DNA of 64,000 nt from the NCBI RefSeq assembly GCF_012932215.1, contig NZ_CP048788.1:2356001-2420000 (forward strand), given 5' to 3'. The DNA comes from Roseobacter ponti. Lineage in GTDB: Bacteria; Pseudomonadota; Alphaproteobacteria; Rhodobacterales; Rhodobacteraceae. The position numbers and the translations under genes were made by a program. The notes under the pieces were generated by a model. It saw only the letters and a list, made by a program, of their open reading frames with translations, did no database searches and was not told the DNA's origin. Below, piece by piece: positions 8,572 to 16,968 of the stretch; position 1 is the first letter of the stretch; each line of letters begins with the position of its first letter.

Positions 8572-9363
8572 TTACGTCCCTGTTTTTTGCATGATTGAAT
8601 CGGGAAACCGCCAGGCCTGAGCATCAGCGGCGACGGACACTGCGACCCCGGCAAGACGCGGGGCCAGCGCTTCGAGCGCCTCAAGAGAGATGGTTTCCGT
8701 CGTGCCGGTGACCGACAGCGCGCCCAGCACCCTGCCCTGTCCGGTCAGAACCGGATGGGCGATGCAGATAATGCCGGGCTCGTGCTCTTCGCGGTCAAAG
8801 GCGTATCCGCGCCGGCGGATCTCGTGCAGCTCGGCTTTCAGAGCTGCGGGCGTGGTCAGCGTGTGATCGGTAAACCGGTGAAAAGACTGCTGCCGGATCA
8901 CGCGTTCAAGCTCTTCTTCCGGCAGAAAGGCCAGCATCGCCTTGCCCACCCCGGTGCAATAGGCCGGTCCGACCTTGCCTGCATCACTGAACATCTCAAC
9001 CGGCTGGGTCGCGTTGCGCTTGTCGACATAAAGCACCTGGGCATTGTCGAGCTGTGCCAGATGCACCGTATGCCCGACCTCAGCACTCAGCCTGTCCAGT
9101 GCAGGGCGCGCAATCGGTGCCAGCGAGCTTTGGGTCCAGGCGGCATGGGCCAGCCGGACAAGCCGCACGCCGGGGCTGTAGGTCTGATGCTCTGCATCGT
9201 ATTCCAGCATCCCCTGTGAGGTCAGCGTCTGCAGAAAGCGGTAGAGGGTCGCCTTGGGATAGCTGCTCTGCGCCAGCAAGGTGCCGAACCGCACCGGGCG
9301 GCCAAAGGCGGCCACCTGATCCAGTACATCCAGCGCTTTGCCAACGGTGCCGTCTCCGGACAT
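8572..9363 (-). CDS. IclR-family transcriptional regulator of the galactoside module
   Basis: The 263-residue product has an N-terminal winged helix-turn-helix (about 5-60, with KATLYRFLQTLTSQGML) and a C-terminal IclR effector domain. The open frame reaches back to 9489, but I start at the ATG at 9363 because it is preceded by a strong AGGGGAGG and yields the family's normal N-terminus. It is divergent from the binding-protein gene and co-directional with the UgpC-type ATPase 3 nt downstream, so it probably controls both transcripts. The effector is unknown; galactose, galactonate or a KDGal-pathway intermediate would fit. Confidence 0.92.
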   Translation of the reverse strand: MSGDGTVGKALDVLDQVAAFGRPVRFGTLLAQSSYPKATLYRFLQTLTSQGMLEYDAEHQTYSPGVRLVRLAHAAWTQSSLAPIARPALDRLSAEVGHTVHLAQLDNAQVLYVDKRNATQPVEMFSDAGKVGPAYCTGVGKAMLAFLPEEELERVIRQQSFHRFTDHTLTTPAALKAELHEIRRRGYAFDREEHEPGIICIAHPVLTGQGRVLGALSVTGTTETISLEALEALAPRLAGVAVSVAADAQAWRFPDSIMQKTGT

Positions 9364-9473
9364 GTCAGTGGCCTCCCCTAATAAGATGCACCCTGTTGCG
9401 AACCGGCGCTGCGCCGTCTGTCCGACGTCTCCCCCGGGTGCTTTGCCTCCTGCGACCACAGCCAAGAAGACTG

Positions 9474-9538
9474 TTGACAGTCTAGGCATATTGCGCTGTA
9501 GTTTTCAATATATAAAACTTGGTTCCAAATAATGAAAC
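9474..9538 (+). promoter_or_regulatory. Promoter and palindromes of the galactoside operon
   Basis: TTGACA at 9474-9479 and TGTAGT at 9497-9502 are separated by 17 bp and resemble a sigma-70 promoter pointing to the binding-protein gene. AGTTTT (9500-9505) and AAAACT (9514-9519) form a perfect dyad over the -10/+1 region. GTTCCA-AATAA-TGAAAC (9522-9538) is a second, imperfect dyad. One or both are plausible sites for the divergently encoded IclR regulator. Confidence 0.55.
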
Positions 9539-9609
9539 TCATTTGCAGGATCGTTGTCAGGAAACCGGGGGGACGAATACCAAAGCATACGTACCTTAGG
9601 GAGGACACA

Positions 9610-10866
9610 ATGCGTTTCACCACCAGATCAATGCTGATGGCACTGGCCGGCTCAACCATGCTTGCCGGTGCTGCTGCCGCCGAGCTTTCGGGAGAGCTCA
9701 AGATTTTCCTTGATACATCCAACCCCGCGCCGCGCGCGACGATGGAAAAGATGATTGCGGATTTCGGTGCGCTGCACCCCGATCTTGAGATTTCCACCAC
9801 CGTGATCGACCGCGAAGCCTATAAAACCCAGATCCGGAACTTTCTGACCGCCGACAGCCCGGATGTGGCGACATGGTATGCGGCCAACCGGATGACACCC
9901 TACGTGAACGCAGGCCTTTTCGAGGATGTCTCTGATCTCTGGGCCGAGCCCGAGATTGCCGAGAACCTGGCCTCCACCAAGGGTGCGATGACCATCGACG
10001 GAAAACAGTGGGGCGTGCCTTACACATATTACCAGTGGGGCATCTACTACCGCAAAGACATCTATGAAGAACTGGGCCTCTCAGAGCCCGCGACCTTTGA
10101 CGAGATGAAATCCAACTGTCAGGTGATCATCGACAGCGGTCGGGCCTGCTATACCATCGGCTCCAAGTTCCTCTGGACCGCCGGCGGCTGGTTTGACTAC
10201 CTCAACATGCGCACAAACGGGTTTGATTTCCACATGGCACTCGCCGCCGGCGAAGTGACGTGGACCGATGACCGTGTGCGGGCGACCTTTGCCAACTGGC
10301 GCGAACTCATCGACATGGGCGCCTATGTCGAGAACCACCAGAACTACTCCTGGCAGGAAGCCCTGCCCTTCATGGCCAATGGCGAGGCCGCGGCCTATCT
10401 GATGGGCAACTTCGCAGTGGCGCCGCTGCGCGAAGCGGGTCTGGATGACGACAAGCTCGACTTTTATCAGTTCCCGGCCATCAACCCGGATGTTGAACTG
10501 GCCGAAGACGCGCCCACGGATACCTTCCACATCCCGGCCAATGCCACGAATAAGGAAGCCGCGCGCGAATTCCTGCGCTATGTGGTCTCAGCCGACGTTC
10601 AGACCGAGATCAACAACGGCGCGAACCTCGGGCAGCTTCCCGTGAATGCCAGCGCCTCTGTGGATGATGACAAGTTCCTCAACGAAGGCTTTGCCATGCT
10701 CAGCTCCAACAGCCCCGGCGGTGTCGCGCAGTTCTTTGACCGCGATTATCCGGCGGAAATGGCTGCGGAAGCGATGCAGGGCCTGCAGGAATTCATGGTC
10801 TTTCCGGACAACCTCGACGACATCCTGAACCGTCTCGATAAGGTTCAGGCCCGGGTTTACAAGTAA
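9610..10866 (+). CDS. Sugar ABC transporter substrate-binding protein (CUT1 family)
   Basis: The 418-residue product starts with a signal peptide (MRFTTRSMLMALAGSTMLAG, cleavage after an AAA near residue 24) and continues as a family 1 extracellular solute-binding protein. The upstream frame to 9532 is ignored because GGGAGGACACA directly precedes the ATG at 9610. It heads an operon of two permeases, an alpha-galactosidase and galactose-catabolic enzymes, so the ligand is probably an alpha-galactoside (raffinose-, melibiose- or galactosylglycerol-like). The exact sugar cannot be read from the sequence. Confidence 0.92.
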   Translation: MRFTTRSMLMALAGSTMLAGAAAAELSGELKIFLDTSNPAPRATMEKMIADFGALHPDLEISTTVIDREAYKTQIRNFLTADSPDVATWYAANRMTPYVNAGLFEDVSDLWAEPEIAENLASTKGAMTIDGKQWGVPYTYYQWGIYYRKDIYEELGLSEPATFDEMKSNCQVIIDSGRACYTIGSKFLWTAGGWFDYLNMRTNGFDFHMALAAGEVTWTDDRVRATFANWRELIDMGAYVENHQNYSWQEALPFMANGEAAAYLMGNFAVAPLREAGLDDDKLDFYQFPAINPDVELAEDAPTDTFHIPANATNKEAAREFLRYVVSADVQTEINNGANLGQLPVNASASVDDDKFLNEGFAMLSSNSPGGVAQFFDRDYPAEMAAEAMQGLQEFMVFPDNLDDILNRLDKVQARVYK

Positions 10867-10873
10867 TCCCACC

Positions 10874-10901
10874 GGTCCGGGCGCACACCTGCGCCCGGAC
10901 C
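10874..10901 (+). terminator. Perfect stem-loop after the galactoside-binding-protein gene
   Basis: GGTCCGGGCGC (10874-10884) pairs exactly with GCGCCCGGACC (10891-10901), an 11-bp stem with a 6-nt loop that starts 7 nt after the stop codon. No T run follows, so this looks like an mRNA-protecting or partly attenuating structure inside the operon, not an end of transcription. Confidence 0.75.
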
Positions 10902-10985
10902 ACCGCCGCCACTGCGCGACACTGTCGATGGCACGCACCGGTCTGCGTGCTGCCGTGAGCGCCGCGCCAGAACGGGAGACTTCCG

Positions 10986-11912
10986 ATGCCAACAAGCCCT
11001 GCCGTACCGGATACCATGCCGCCACCGCGCAGCTGGTACAAGCGCAACGAGATCGCCGTCACGCCCTGGCTGTTTCTGGCGCCCGCGATCCTTTTTTTCG
11101 CCTTTTACGTAATCTGGCCGATTTATCAGTCGATCGTGATCTCCTTTTACGACTGGGACGGGCTTGGTGAGGCGCGTTTCATCGGCATGGAAAACTATGT
11201 CGAGCTGATGGACGACAGTGCCTTTGAGGTCTCGCTCTGGAACAACCTCAAATGGCTGCTGTTTTATCTGCTGGCCATACCCGGCGGGCTTTTCATCGCC
11301 CTCTTTCTCAACCAGACCGTGACCGGCATCCGCATCTATAAGTCTCTGTTTTTCTTCCCCTTCGTGCTCAGCCAGGTGGTCGTGGGTCTCGTTTTCTCCT
11401 GGTTCTATCTGCCCAATGAGGGCCTGCTGAACGGCGTGCTGGGCCTTGTCGGGCTGGGCCCTGTGAACGTCCTGGGCGATCCGACGATGGCCACCTACGG
11501 GATCATCGCCGCCGGTCTCTGGCCACAGACCGCTTATTGCATGATCCTTTATCTCACCGGCCTGAACGCCGTGGATCCCGAACAGATCGAAGCCGGGCGT
11601 CTGGACAACGCAAAGGGCTGGAAAATGCTGTGGTATATCATCATCCCGCAACTGAAACCCGCCACCTTTATTGCCTTTGTCGTCACCATCATCGGCGCGC
11701 TGCGGTCGTTTGATCTCATCTCGATCATGACTAACGGCGGCCCGTTCGGGCAGACCCGGGTGCTGAGCTTTTACATGTTCGAAAAAGCGCTCAGCGAATA
11801 TGGGTTCCGCATGGGCTATGGCGCCGCCATCGCCGTGGTGCTCTTTCTCATCATGCTGATCTTTATTGCTTACTTCCTGTGGTCCATGTGGTCCGAGGAG
11901 CGGGGCCGATGA
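10986..11912 (+). CDS. Sugar ABC transporter permease (MalF-like)
   Basis: A 308-residue inner-membrane protein with about six hydrophobic segments and the cytoplasmic EAA loop near residues 200-225 (EAGRLDNAKGWKMLWYIIIP), which docks on the ATPase. GGGAGA upstream of the ATG at 10986 supports the start. Its stop codon overlaps the ATG of the YjbR-family gene (ATGA), so the unrelated downstream gene is translationally coupled to it. With the permease at 12258 it would form the heterodimeric pore of the galactoside importer. Confidence 0.92.
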   Translation: MPTSPAVPDTMPPPRSWYKRNEIAVTPWLFLAPAILFFAFYVIWPIYQSIVISFYDWDGLGEARFIGMENYVELMDDSAFEVSLWNNLKWLLFYLLAIPGGLFIALFLNQTVTGIRIYKSLFFFPFVLSQVVVGLVFSWFYLPNEGLLNGVLGLVGLGPVNVLGDPTMATYGIIAAGLWPQTAYCMILYLTGLNAVDPEQIEAGRLDNAKGWKMLWYIIIPQLKPATFIAFVVTIIGALRSFDLISIMTNGGPFGQTRVLSFYMFEKALSEYGFRMGYGAAIAVVLFLIMLIFIAYFLWSMWSEERGR

Positions 11913-12256
11913 CCCGTATGGAGTTCGATACGCTCTGCGCAGAACGCCCCGGTGCTGTGCTGTCCGGTCCGGGTGAGCTCGATGCCTGGAAGGTCGGCGG
12001 CAAAATGTTCGCCTTTTTCGGGCACGAAGAAAAGCGCGCGGCCAACACGGACCATGTTGCGGTGAAATGCCCTGATGCCGAAACGGCCGCTATGCTCATC
12101 GACGCAGGTGCCGCTGTCAAAGCCCCCTATTTCCACCGCTCATGGGTGCAGCTCGACCTGCCCGCGCTGGCTCAGGACGAGGCGCGCCACCGTATCGCCG
12201 TGAGCTACGACACCATCCGTCGTGGTCTGCCCAGATCTGTCCGGGAGGCGCCCTGA
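11909..12256 (+). CDS. MmcQ/YjbR-family protein inserted between two permease genes
   Basis: This 115-residue soluble protein has the YjbR layout: an N-terminal MTRMEFDTLCAERPGA helix, the conserved WKVGGKMFAFFGHE strand pair (about 25-40), then VKCPDAETAAMLI and a HRSWVQLDL segment, ending with a helix. The family has a CyaY-like fold; DNA binding has been proposed but the biochemical role is unclear. The ATG at 11909 overlaps the upstream permease stop, and the next permease starts 2 nt after its own stop, so it is a true operon member. Why a YjbR protein belongs to a sugar importer is not known. Confidence 0.88.
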   Translation: MTRMEFDTLCAERPGAVLSGPGELDAWKVGGKMFAFFGHEEKRAANTDHVAVKCPDAETAAMLIDAGAAVKAPYFHRSWVQLDLPALAQDEARHRIAVSYDTIRRGLPRSVREAP

Positions 12257-12257
12257 T

Positions 12258-13106
12258 ATGTTTCCGACACCGATTGAAAAAACCTCCCGCTCCTGGCAGC
12301 TGACCTATCAGTCGCTGCTGCCGCTGGCGCTGATCATGTGGCTGCTGCCGCTCATCGCCGTGGCGATCTTCTCGATCAAGCCCGCGGTGGATTTCACACA
12401 GGGCAACTACTGGGGCATGCCCTCGTCCTTTGAGCTCTTCGCCAACTACGGCCAGGTCTTCACCAATTCCGACATGCCGCGCTATATGCTTAATTCGGTG
12501 CTGATCACCGTGCCGACGGTCATCGGGGCCGTGGCGCTGTCCTGCCTCGCGGGCTTTGCGCTGGGGATCTACAAATTCAAATCCAACATCTGGATCTTCT
12601 TCATGTTCGTGGCGGGCAACTTCGTGCCCTTCCAGATCCTGATGGTGCCGGTGCGCGACCTGACACTCGACATGGGGCTTTACAACACCAAGACCGGGCT
12701 TGTGCTCTTTCACATAGCCTTCCAGACCGGGTTCTGTACGCTCTTCATGCGCAATTTCATCCGCGCCCTGCCCTATGAGCTTATCGAGGCCGCGCGCGTC
12801 GAGGGCATCGCAGAGTGGAAGATCTTCTGGTACGTCGTCATCCCGCTGATGAAACCCGCGATTGCGGCACTTTCTGTGCTGATCTTCACCTTTATCTGGA
12901 ACGACTATTTCTGGGCCGTTGTGCTTACGCAGGGGCCGGAAAGCCAGCCTGTCACCGCCGGCATCACTTCCTTTAACTCGCAGTTCCGCGCGGCCTATCA
13001 CCTGATGAGCGCAGGCTCGATTGTGGCCGCCCTGCCCCCGGTGCTGATGTTCTTCCTGATGCAGAAACACTTTATCGCAGGCCTCACGCTGGGAGCTGTG
13101 AAGTGA
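12258..13106 (+). CDS. Sugar ABC transporter permease (MalG-like)
   Basis: A 282-residue CUT1 permease with six hydrophobic segments and the EAA loop EAARVEGIAEWKIFWYVVIP in the C-terminal half. The frame is open from 12222, but GGGAGGCG before the ATG at 12258 and the normal MalG-type N-terminus fix the start. The stop overlaps the GTG start of the alpha-galactosidase gene by 4 nt (GTGA), linking import and hydrolysis. It pairs with the permease at 10986 and the ATPase at 7510. Confidence 0.92.
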   Translation: MFPTPIEKTSRSWQLTYQSLLPLALIMWLLPLIAVAIFSIKPAVDFTQGNYWGMPSSFELFANYGQVFTNSDMPRYMLNSVLITVPTVIGAVALSCLAGFALGIYKFKSNIWIFFMFVAGNFVPFQILMVPVRDLTLDMGLYNTKTGLVLFHIAFQTGFCTLFMRNFIRALPYELIEAARVEGIAEWKIFWYVVIPLMKPAIAALSVLIFTFIWNDYFWAVVLTQGPESQPVTAGITSFNSQFRAAYHLMSAGSIVAALPPVLMFFLMQKHFIAGLTLGAVK

Positions 13107-15187
13107 AAACAAGCTGGCGGCTGGACGATGCGCGGCAGACGCTTCTGCTGACGTCCCTTATGGGGCGCATGCCGCAGATCGTCTACTGGGGCGCGCCACT
13201 GCCCCTGGATGAGGATCCGGATCAGCTTGTGCAGACCTCCGGGCTCGATGTGACCGGGGGGATGCTGGATGAAAACCCCGACCTTTCGATCTGCCCCGAA
13301 GCCTCGCGCAGCTTTCCCGGCCAGCCCGGCGTGGTCGTGCGCGATCAGGACGGCACGCCGCTTTTGCCGCGCTTTACCCTCGAGGCCGTGGAAGAAACCC
13401 CGCAGCATCTCAGGATAACCTGCACAGACAGTGACAACCGGCTGACCTATACGGCCGTCTTTGACCTGGATCCCGACACTCATGTGATCCGCGCCTCGGC
13501 AGAGTTGCAGGCCGACCGGCCCCTGCATCTGCACTGGCTCTCGGCGCCTGTGTTCCCTGCCCCGCAGCATTCGGATGAGATGATCGATTTTGCCGGCCGC
13601 TGGTGTGGCGAGTTTCAGATGAACCGCACCGCCTGGAGCCCCGGCATCCGTTACCGCGAAAACCGCACTGGCCGCACCGGACACGAGCATTTCCCGGGGC
13701 TGATCATCCCCGCCCGTGGCGCCACCAATGCCAGCGGCGAGGCCTGTGCCTTTCACTATGGCTGGTCGGGCGGGCACCGGATGATCGCGGAAGAGCTGCC
13801 CGACGGGCGCCGTCAGGTGCAGTTCGGCCACGCCGCGCGCATGCAGACGCAGGCGGCCACCAGCTTCCGCACCGCGCCGCTTTATGCCGTTTACTCCTCT
13901 GACGGGCTCAACGGGGCCGCCGTCTCTTATCAGCGGCACCTGCGCGACCGCATCGTCACCTGGACGGATAAAGAGGGCCTGCGTCCGGTGCATTATAACT
14001 GCTGGGAAGCCGTCTATTTCGACCACGACATGCCGCAGCTGAAAGACATCGCGGCCCGCGCCGCGGATCTGGGCGCCGAACGTTTCGTGCTGGATGACGG
14101 CTGGTTCGGGCAGCGTGATGACGACACCTCAAGCCTCTCAGACTGGGAGGTTGACCCGCGCAAATACCCCGACGGGCTCGGCCCGCTCATCGATCACGTG
14201 CACGGGCTGGGCATGAGCTTTGGCATCTGGTTCGAGCCCGAGATGATCAACCCCGACAGCAACATTCACCGCGCGCACCCCAACTGGGCACTGGGCGCCG
14301 AAGATCAGATCCTCGGACGCCAGCAAAAGGCGCTGAACATGGCGCTGCCCGACGTGCGCGATTTTCTGTATGACCGGATATCGGCGCTGCTCATCGCGCA
14401 TCCCGTTGACTACATCAAATGGGATCACAACCGGGTCCTGCCCTTTCCGGACGCCGCGCAGACCCACGGATCTTATGCGCTGATCGACAGGCTGCGCGCC
14501 GATTTTCCGCATGTGGAGATCGAAAGCTGTGCATCGGGCGGCGGGCGGATCGATTTCGGCATTCTCAGCCGCACCCAGCGGGTCTGGCTGTCCGACAGTA
14601 ACGACGCGCTGGAGCGGTTGCAGATCCAGCACAACGCCGCCCTTTTTCTGCCCGCCGCCGTCACCGGCAGCCATGTGGGGCCGCGCCGCTGCCATACCTC
14701 GGGGCGCGTGCTCGATATCGAATTCCGCGCCTGGGTCGCGGCACATCGGCACATGGGGTTCGAGATGGACCCGCGCGAACTGACGGATCACGAAGCACAG
14801 GTGCTGCGCGACGTCACCCGATGGTGGAAAGACAACCGCGCCTGGATGATGGCGGCGGACATCCTGCGCCTTGACGCCTCCGACGCAGCGGTGATTGCCG
14901 AACAGCAGCAGGCCCGGGACGGCAGCCGCTTCGTGGTCTTTGCCGGCAAGGCTGCAACCTCGGCTCAGATCGCGCCCCGGCCGCTGCGCCTCACACGGCT
15001 CGACCGCGAAGCACGCTATGAGGTGAGCCTGCGCAACCGCGCCTCGGCACCTGGTCTGTCGCGCGGCCGGATGGCGCTGAAAGACGCACCGGTGGTTCTG
15101 ACCGGTGCCGCTCTGATGCAGAACGGGCTCACTCTGCCCTGGTCCTTCCCGGAAACCATGTGGGTGCTGGAAGGAAAACGCCTGTGA
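13103..15187 (+). CDS. Alpha-galactosidase, glycoside hydrolase family 36
   Basis: A 694-residue GH36 enzyme that removes terminal alpha-linked galactose. The N-terminal beta-sandwich is followed by the catalytic barrel: RFVLDDGWFGQRDDD (about residue 330), the nucleophile D441 in YIKWDHNR, CASGGGRIDFG, and the acid/base D498 in WLSDSND. No signal peptide is present, so it acts in the cytoplasm on sugar brought in by the adjacent ABC system. The start is a GTG that overlaps the permease stop. Length and motifs agree with bacterial homotetrameric GH36 enzymes. Confidence 0.94.
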   Translation: MKTSWRLDDARQTLLLTSLMGRMPQIVYWGAPLPLDEDPDQLVQTSGLDVTGGMLDENPDLSICPEASRSFPGQPGVVVRDQDGTPLLPRFTLEAVEETPQHLRITCTDSDNRLTYTAVFDLDPDTHVIRASAELQADRPLHLHWLSAPVFPAPQHSDEMIDFAGRWCGEFQMNRTAWSPGIRYRENRTGRTGHEHFPGLIIPARGATNASGEACAFHYGWSGGHRMIAEELPDGRRQVQFGHAARMQTQAATSFRTAPLYAVYSSDGLNGAAVSYQRHLRDRIVTWTDKEGLRPVHYNCWEAVYFDHDMPQLKDIAARAADLGAERFVLDDGWFGQRDDDTSSLSDWEVDPRKYPDGLGPLIDHVHGLGMSFGIWFEPEMINPDSNIHRAHPNWALGAEDQILGRQQKALNMALPDVRDFLYDRISALLIAHPVDYIKWDHNRVLPFPDAAQTHGSYALIDRLRADFPHVEIESCASGGGRIDFGILSRTQRVWLSDSNDALERLQIQHNAALFLPAAVTGSHVGPRRCHTSGRVLDIEFRAWVAAHRHMGFEMDPRELTDHEAQVLRDVTRWWKDNRAWMMAADILRLDASDAAVIAEQQQARDGSRFVVFAGKAATSAQIAPRPLRLTRLDREARYEVSLRNRASAPGLSRGRMALKDAPVVLTGAALMQNGLTLPWSFPETMWVLEGKRL

Positions 15188-15202
15188 GCGCCCGACCCTT
15201 AT

Positions 15203-15253
15203 ATGCACAAACCGGTGCACACTCTGTGCACAGTCTGTGCACGCCAGGTGCAC
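15203..15253. repeat. Phased array of GTGCAC palindromes (11-bp period)
   Basis: The palindrome GTGCAC occurs at 15215, 15226, 15237 and 15248, that is four times at exactly 11-bp spacing, preceded by ATGCAC at 15203. The spacer sequences differ (ACTCT, AGTCT, GCCAG), so the hexamer, not the whole unit, is conserved. The array fills the 97-bp gap between the alpha-galactosidase and SDR genes. Sites repeated on one face of the helix suggest cooperative protein binding, but an RNA structure or a recent tandem duplication is also possible. Confidence 0.85.
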
Positions 15254-15284
15254 ATCAAAAATCAGCCCTGAAGGATCCGATGCC

Positions 15285-16055
15285 ATGACCGCCACTGCCA
15301 CCTTCCACGACCTGAAAGACGCCTCAGTTTACATCACCGGCGGCGGCTCGGGCATCGGCGCCGACCTCACCGACGGCTTCCTCGGACAGGGGGCAAAGGT
15401 CGCTTTCATCGGGCGCTCGGATGCCAGTGATTTCGTCGACGCGATGGCAGAGAAGCACGGGCGTGCGCCGCTTTTTCTGCAGGGCGATATCACCGACACT
15501 GACCGCCTGCGTGCCACCGTCGCAGAGGCCGCTGAGGCGCATGGCCCGGTGCAGGTTCTTGTTTCAAATGCAGCGAATGACAAACGTCACAACTGGCTGG
15601 AGCTGACGCCGGAGGAATGGGACAGCCTGCTTGCAGTGAACCTCAAAGCCTATCTTTTCGCAGCCCAGGCCGTGGCCCCCGGCATGATCAGCGCTGGCGC
15701 GGGATCGATCATCAATTTCAGCTCCATAAGCTATATGATGGGTAATGCGGGCTATCCTGCCTATACGGCGGCGAATGGTGGGATCACCGCGATGACCCGC
15801 AGTCTTGCGCGCGAACTGGGGCCCGACGGCATCCGGGTGAACGCGCTGGCTCCGGGCTGGGTTCTCACTGAAAAACAGCTCGAAAAATGGGCAACGCCGG
15901 AAGGGCTCGCCGCGCATCTCGACCGCCAGTGCCTGAAAACCCATCTGGAACCACGCGATATTGTGGATGCGGTGCTTTTCATGGCATCTGCAACCAGCCG
16001 CATGATGACCGGCCAGTGCCTGGTTGTGGATGGCGGCGTCGTGACAACCGGATAG
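15285..16055 (+). CDS. SDR-family sugar dehydrogenase, probably galactose 1-dehydrogenase
   Basis: A 256-residue short-chain dehydrogenase with the NAD(P) motif TGGGSGIG (19-26) and a typical C-terminus (DGGVVTTG). The C-terminal third (TEKQLEKWATPEG, RQCLKTHL) resembles sugar dehydrogenases such as Caulobacter XylB. Next to DgoK and DgoA it would oxidise galactose to galactonolactone, the first De Ley-Doudoroff step. Unusually, the catalytic YxxxK reads Y160-TAA-N164, with asparagine for the lysine. I start at the ATG at 15285 rather than 15237, because the longer frame would run through the GTGCAC array. Confidence 0.85.
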   Translation: MTATATFHDLKDASVYITGGGSGIGADLTDGFLGQGAKVAFIGRSDASDFVDAMAEKHGRAPLFLQGDITDTDRLRATVAEAAEAHGPVQVLVSNAANDKRHNWLELTPEEWDSLLAVNLKAYLFAAQAVAPGMISAGAGSIINFSSISYMMGNAGYPAYTAANGGITAMTRSLARELGPDGIRVNALAPGWVLTEKQLEKWATPEGLAAHLDRQCLKTHLEPRDIVDAVLFMASATSRMMTGQCLVVDGGVVTTG

Positions 16056-16062
16056 GAGAGCC

Positions 16063-16968
16063 ATGAGCGCGTCCGTATCACCTGACTGGATTGCCGTTGA
16101 CTGGGGCACCACGAACCTGCGCGCCTTTGCCATGCAGGGAGGAACGGTCGTGGATCAGGCGCAGTCGGATCAGGGCATGGGCGGGCTCACCACAGACGGG
16201 TTTGAGCCGGCACTGCGCGCCCTGATCAGCCCTTGGATTGCTGCCGGCAACCTGCCCGTGATCGCCTGCGGCATGGTCGGCTCACGTCAGGGCTGGGTCG
16301 AGGCCGCTTATCGTGCCGTGCCCTGCACACCGCTTGATACGGTCCTCACGCGCGCTCCGGCGTCGGGCGGGCTTGCGGTGCATGTGGTCTCCGGGCTGTC
16401 GCAGGCCGCACCACCTGATGTGATGCGCGGAGAAGAAACACAGATTGCAGGTTTTCTGCAGCTCAATCCGGGCTGGGACGGCGTGATCTGTCTGCCTGGG
16501 ACGCATACCAAGTGGGCGCATCTGAGCGCCGGCGAAGTTGTGAGCTTTCAGACCGTGATGACCGGGGAGCTTTTTGCCCTGCTCGGGCAGTCTTCGGTGC
16601 TGCGCCACTCGCTCGATCCTGACGGCTGGCACGATGCGGCCTTTGCAGAAGCGGTCGGTGACACCATGGCACATCCGGAGCGGCTGGCAGCACGGCTCTT
16701 TGGCCTTCGGGCAGGACAGCTTTTGCAGAGCACCGATGGTGCCATCGCCCGCGCGCGCCTCTCAGGTCTGCTGATCGGGTCCGAACTTGCGGCGACAAAG
16801 GCATACTGGCTGGGCCAGAACCTGGCCATTCTCGGCACGGGCGCGCAGGCCCGCGCCTATCGTGATGCGCTCGCCCTGCAGGGCGCACATGCCATTCCTG
16901 CCGATACGGACCGCGCGACGCTTGCCGGGCTTACCGCTGCCCGCAGATTACTCAGAGAGGCCACATGA
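16063..16968 (+). CDS. dgoK: 2-Dehydro-3-deoxygalactonokinase
   Basis: DgoK phosphorylates 2-keto-3-deoxygalactonate with ATP. The 301-residue product opens with the family's VDWGTTNLRAF phosphate loop (about 12-22) and contains ICLPGTHTKWAHL in mid-sequence, both characteristic of DgoK. It starts 7 nt after the SDR stop and overlaps the start of dgoA by 4 nt, giving the kinase-aldolase pair of the De Ley-Doudoroff pathway. No galactonate dehydratase or lactonase gene is seen in the window, so those steps must be encoded elsewhere. Confidence 0.93.
   Translation: MSASVSPDWIAVDWGTTNLRAFAMQGGTVVDQAQSDQGMGGLTTDGFEPALRALISPWIAAGNLPVIACGMVGSRQGWVEAAYRAVPCTPLDTVLTRAPASGGLAVHVVSGLSQAAPPDVMRGEETQIAGFLQLNPGWDGVICLPGTHTKWAHLSAGEVVSFQTVMTGELFALLGQSSVLRHSLDPDGWHDAAFAEAVGDTMAHPERLAARLFGLRAGQLLQSTDGAIARARLSGLLIGSELAATKAYWLGQNLAILGTGAQARAYRDALALQGAHAIPADTDRATLAGLTAARRLLREAT

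Noticed and set aside
9364-9489. N-terminal extension of the IclR gene
   Set aside because: The longer start would run across the divergent promoter; the ATG at 9363 has a strong ribosome site and the standard family N-terminus.
15203-15253. GTGCAC repeats considered as a CRISPR array
   Set aside because: Repeats are 6 bp with 5-bp spacers, far too short, and no cas gene is present.
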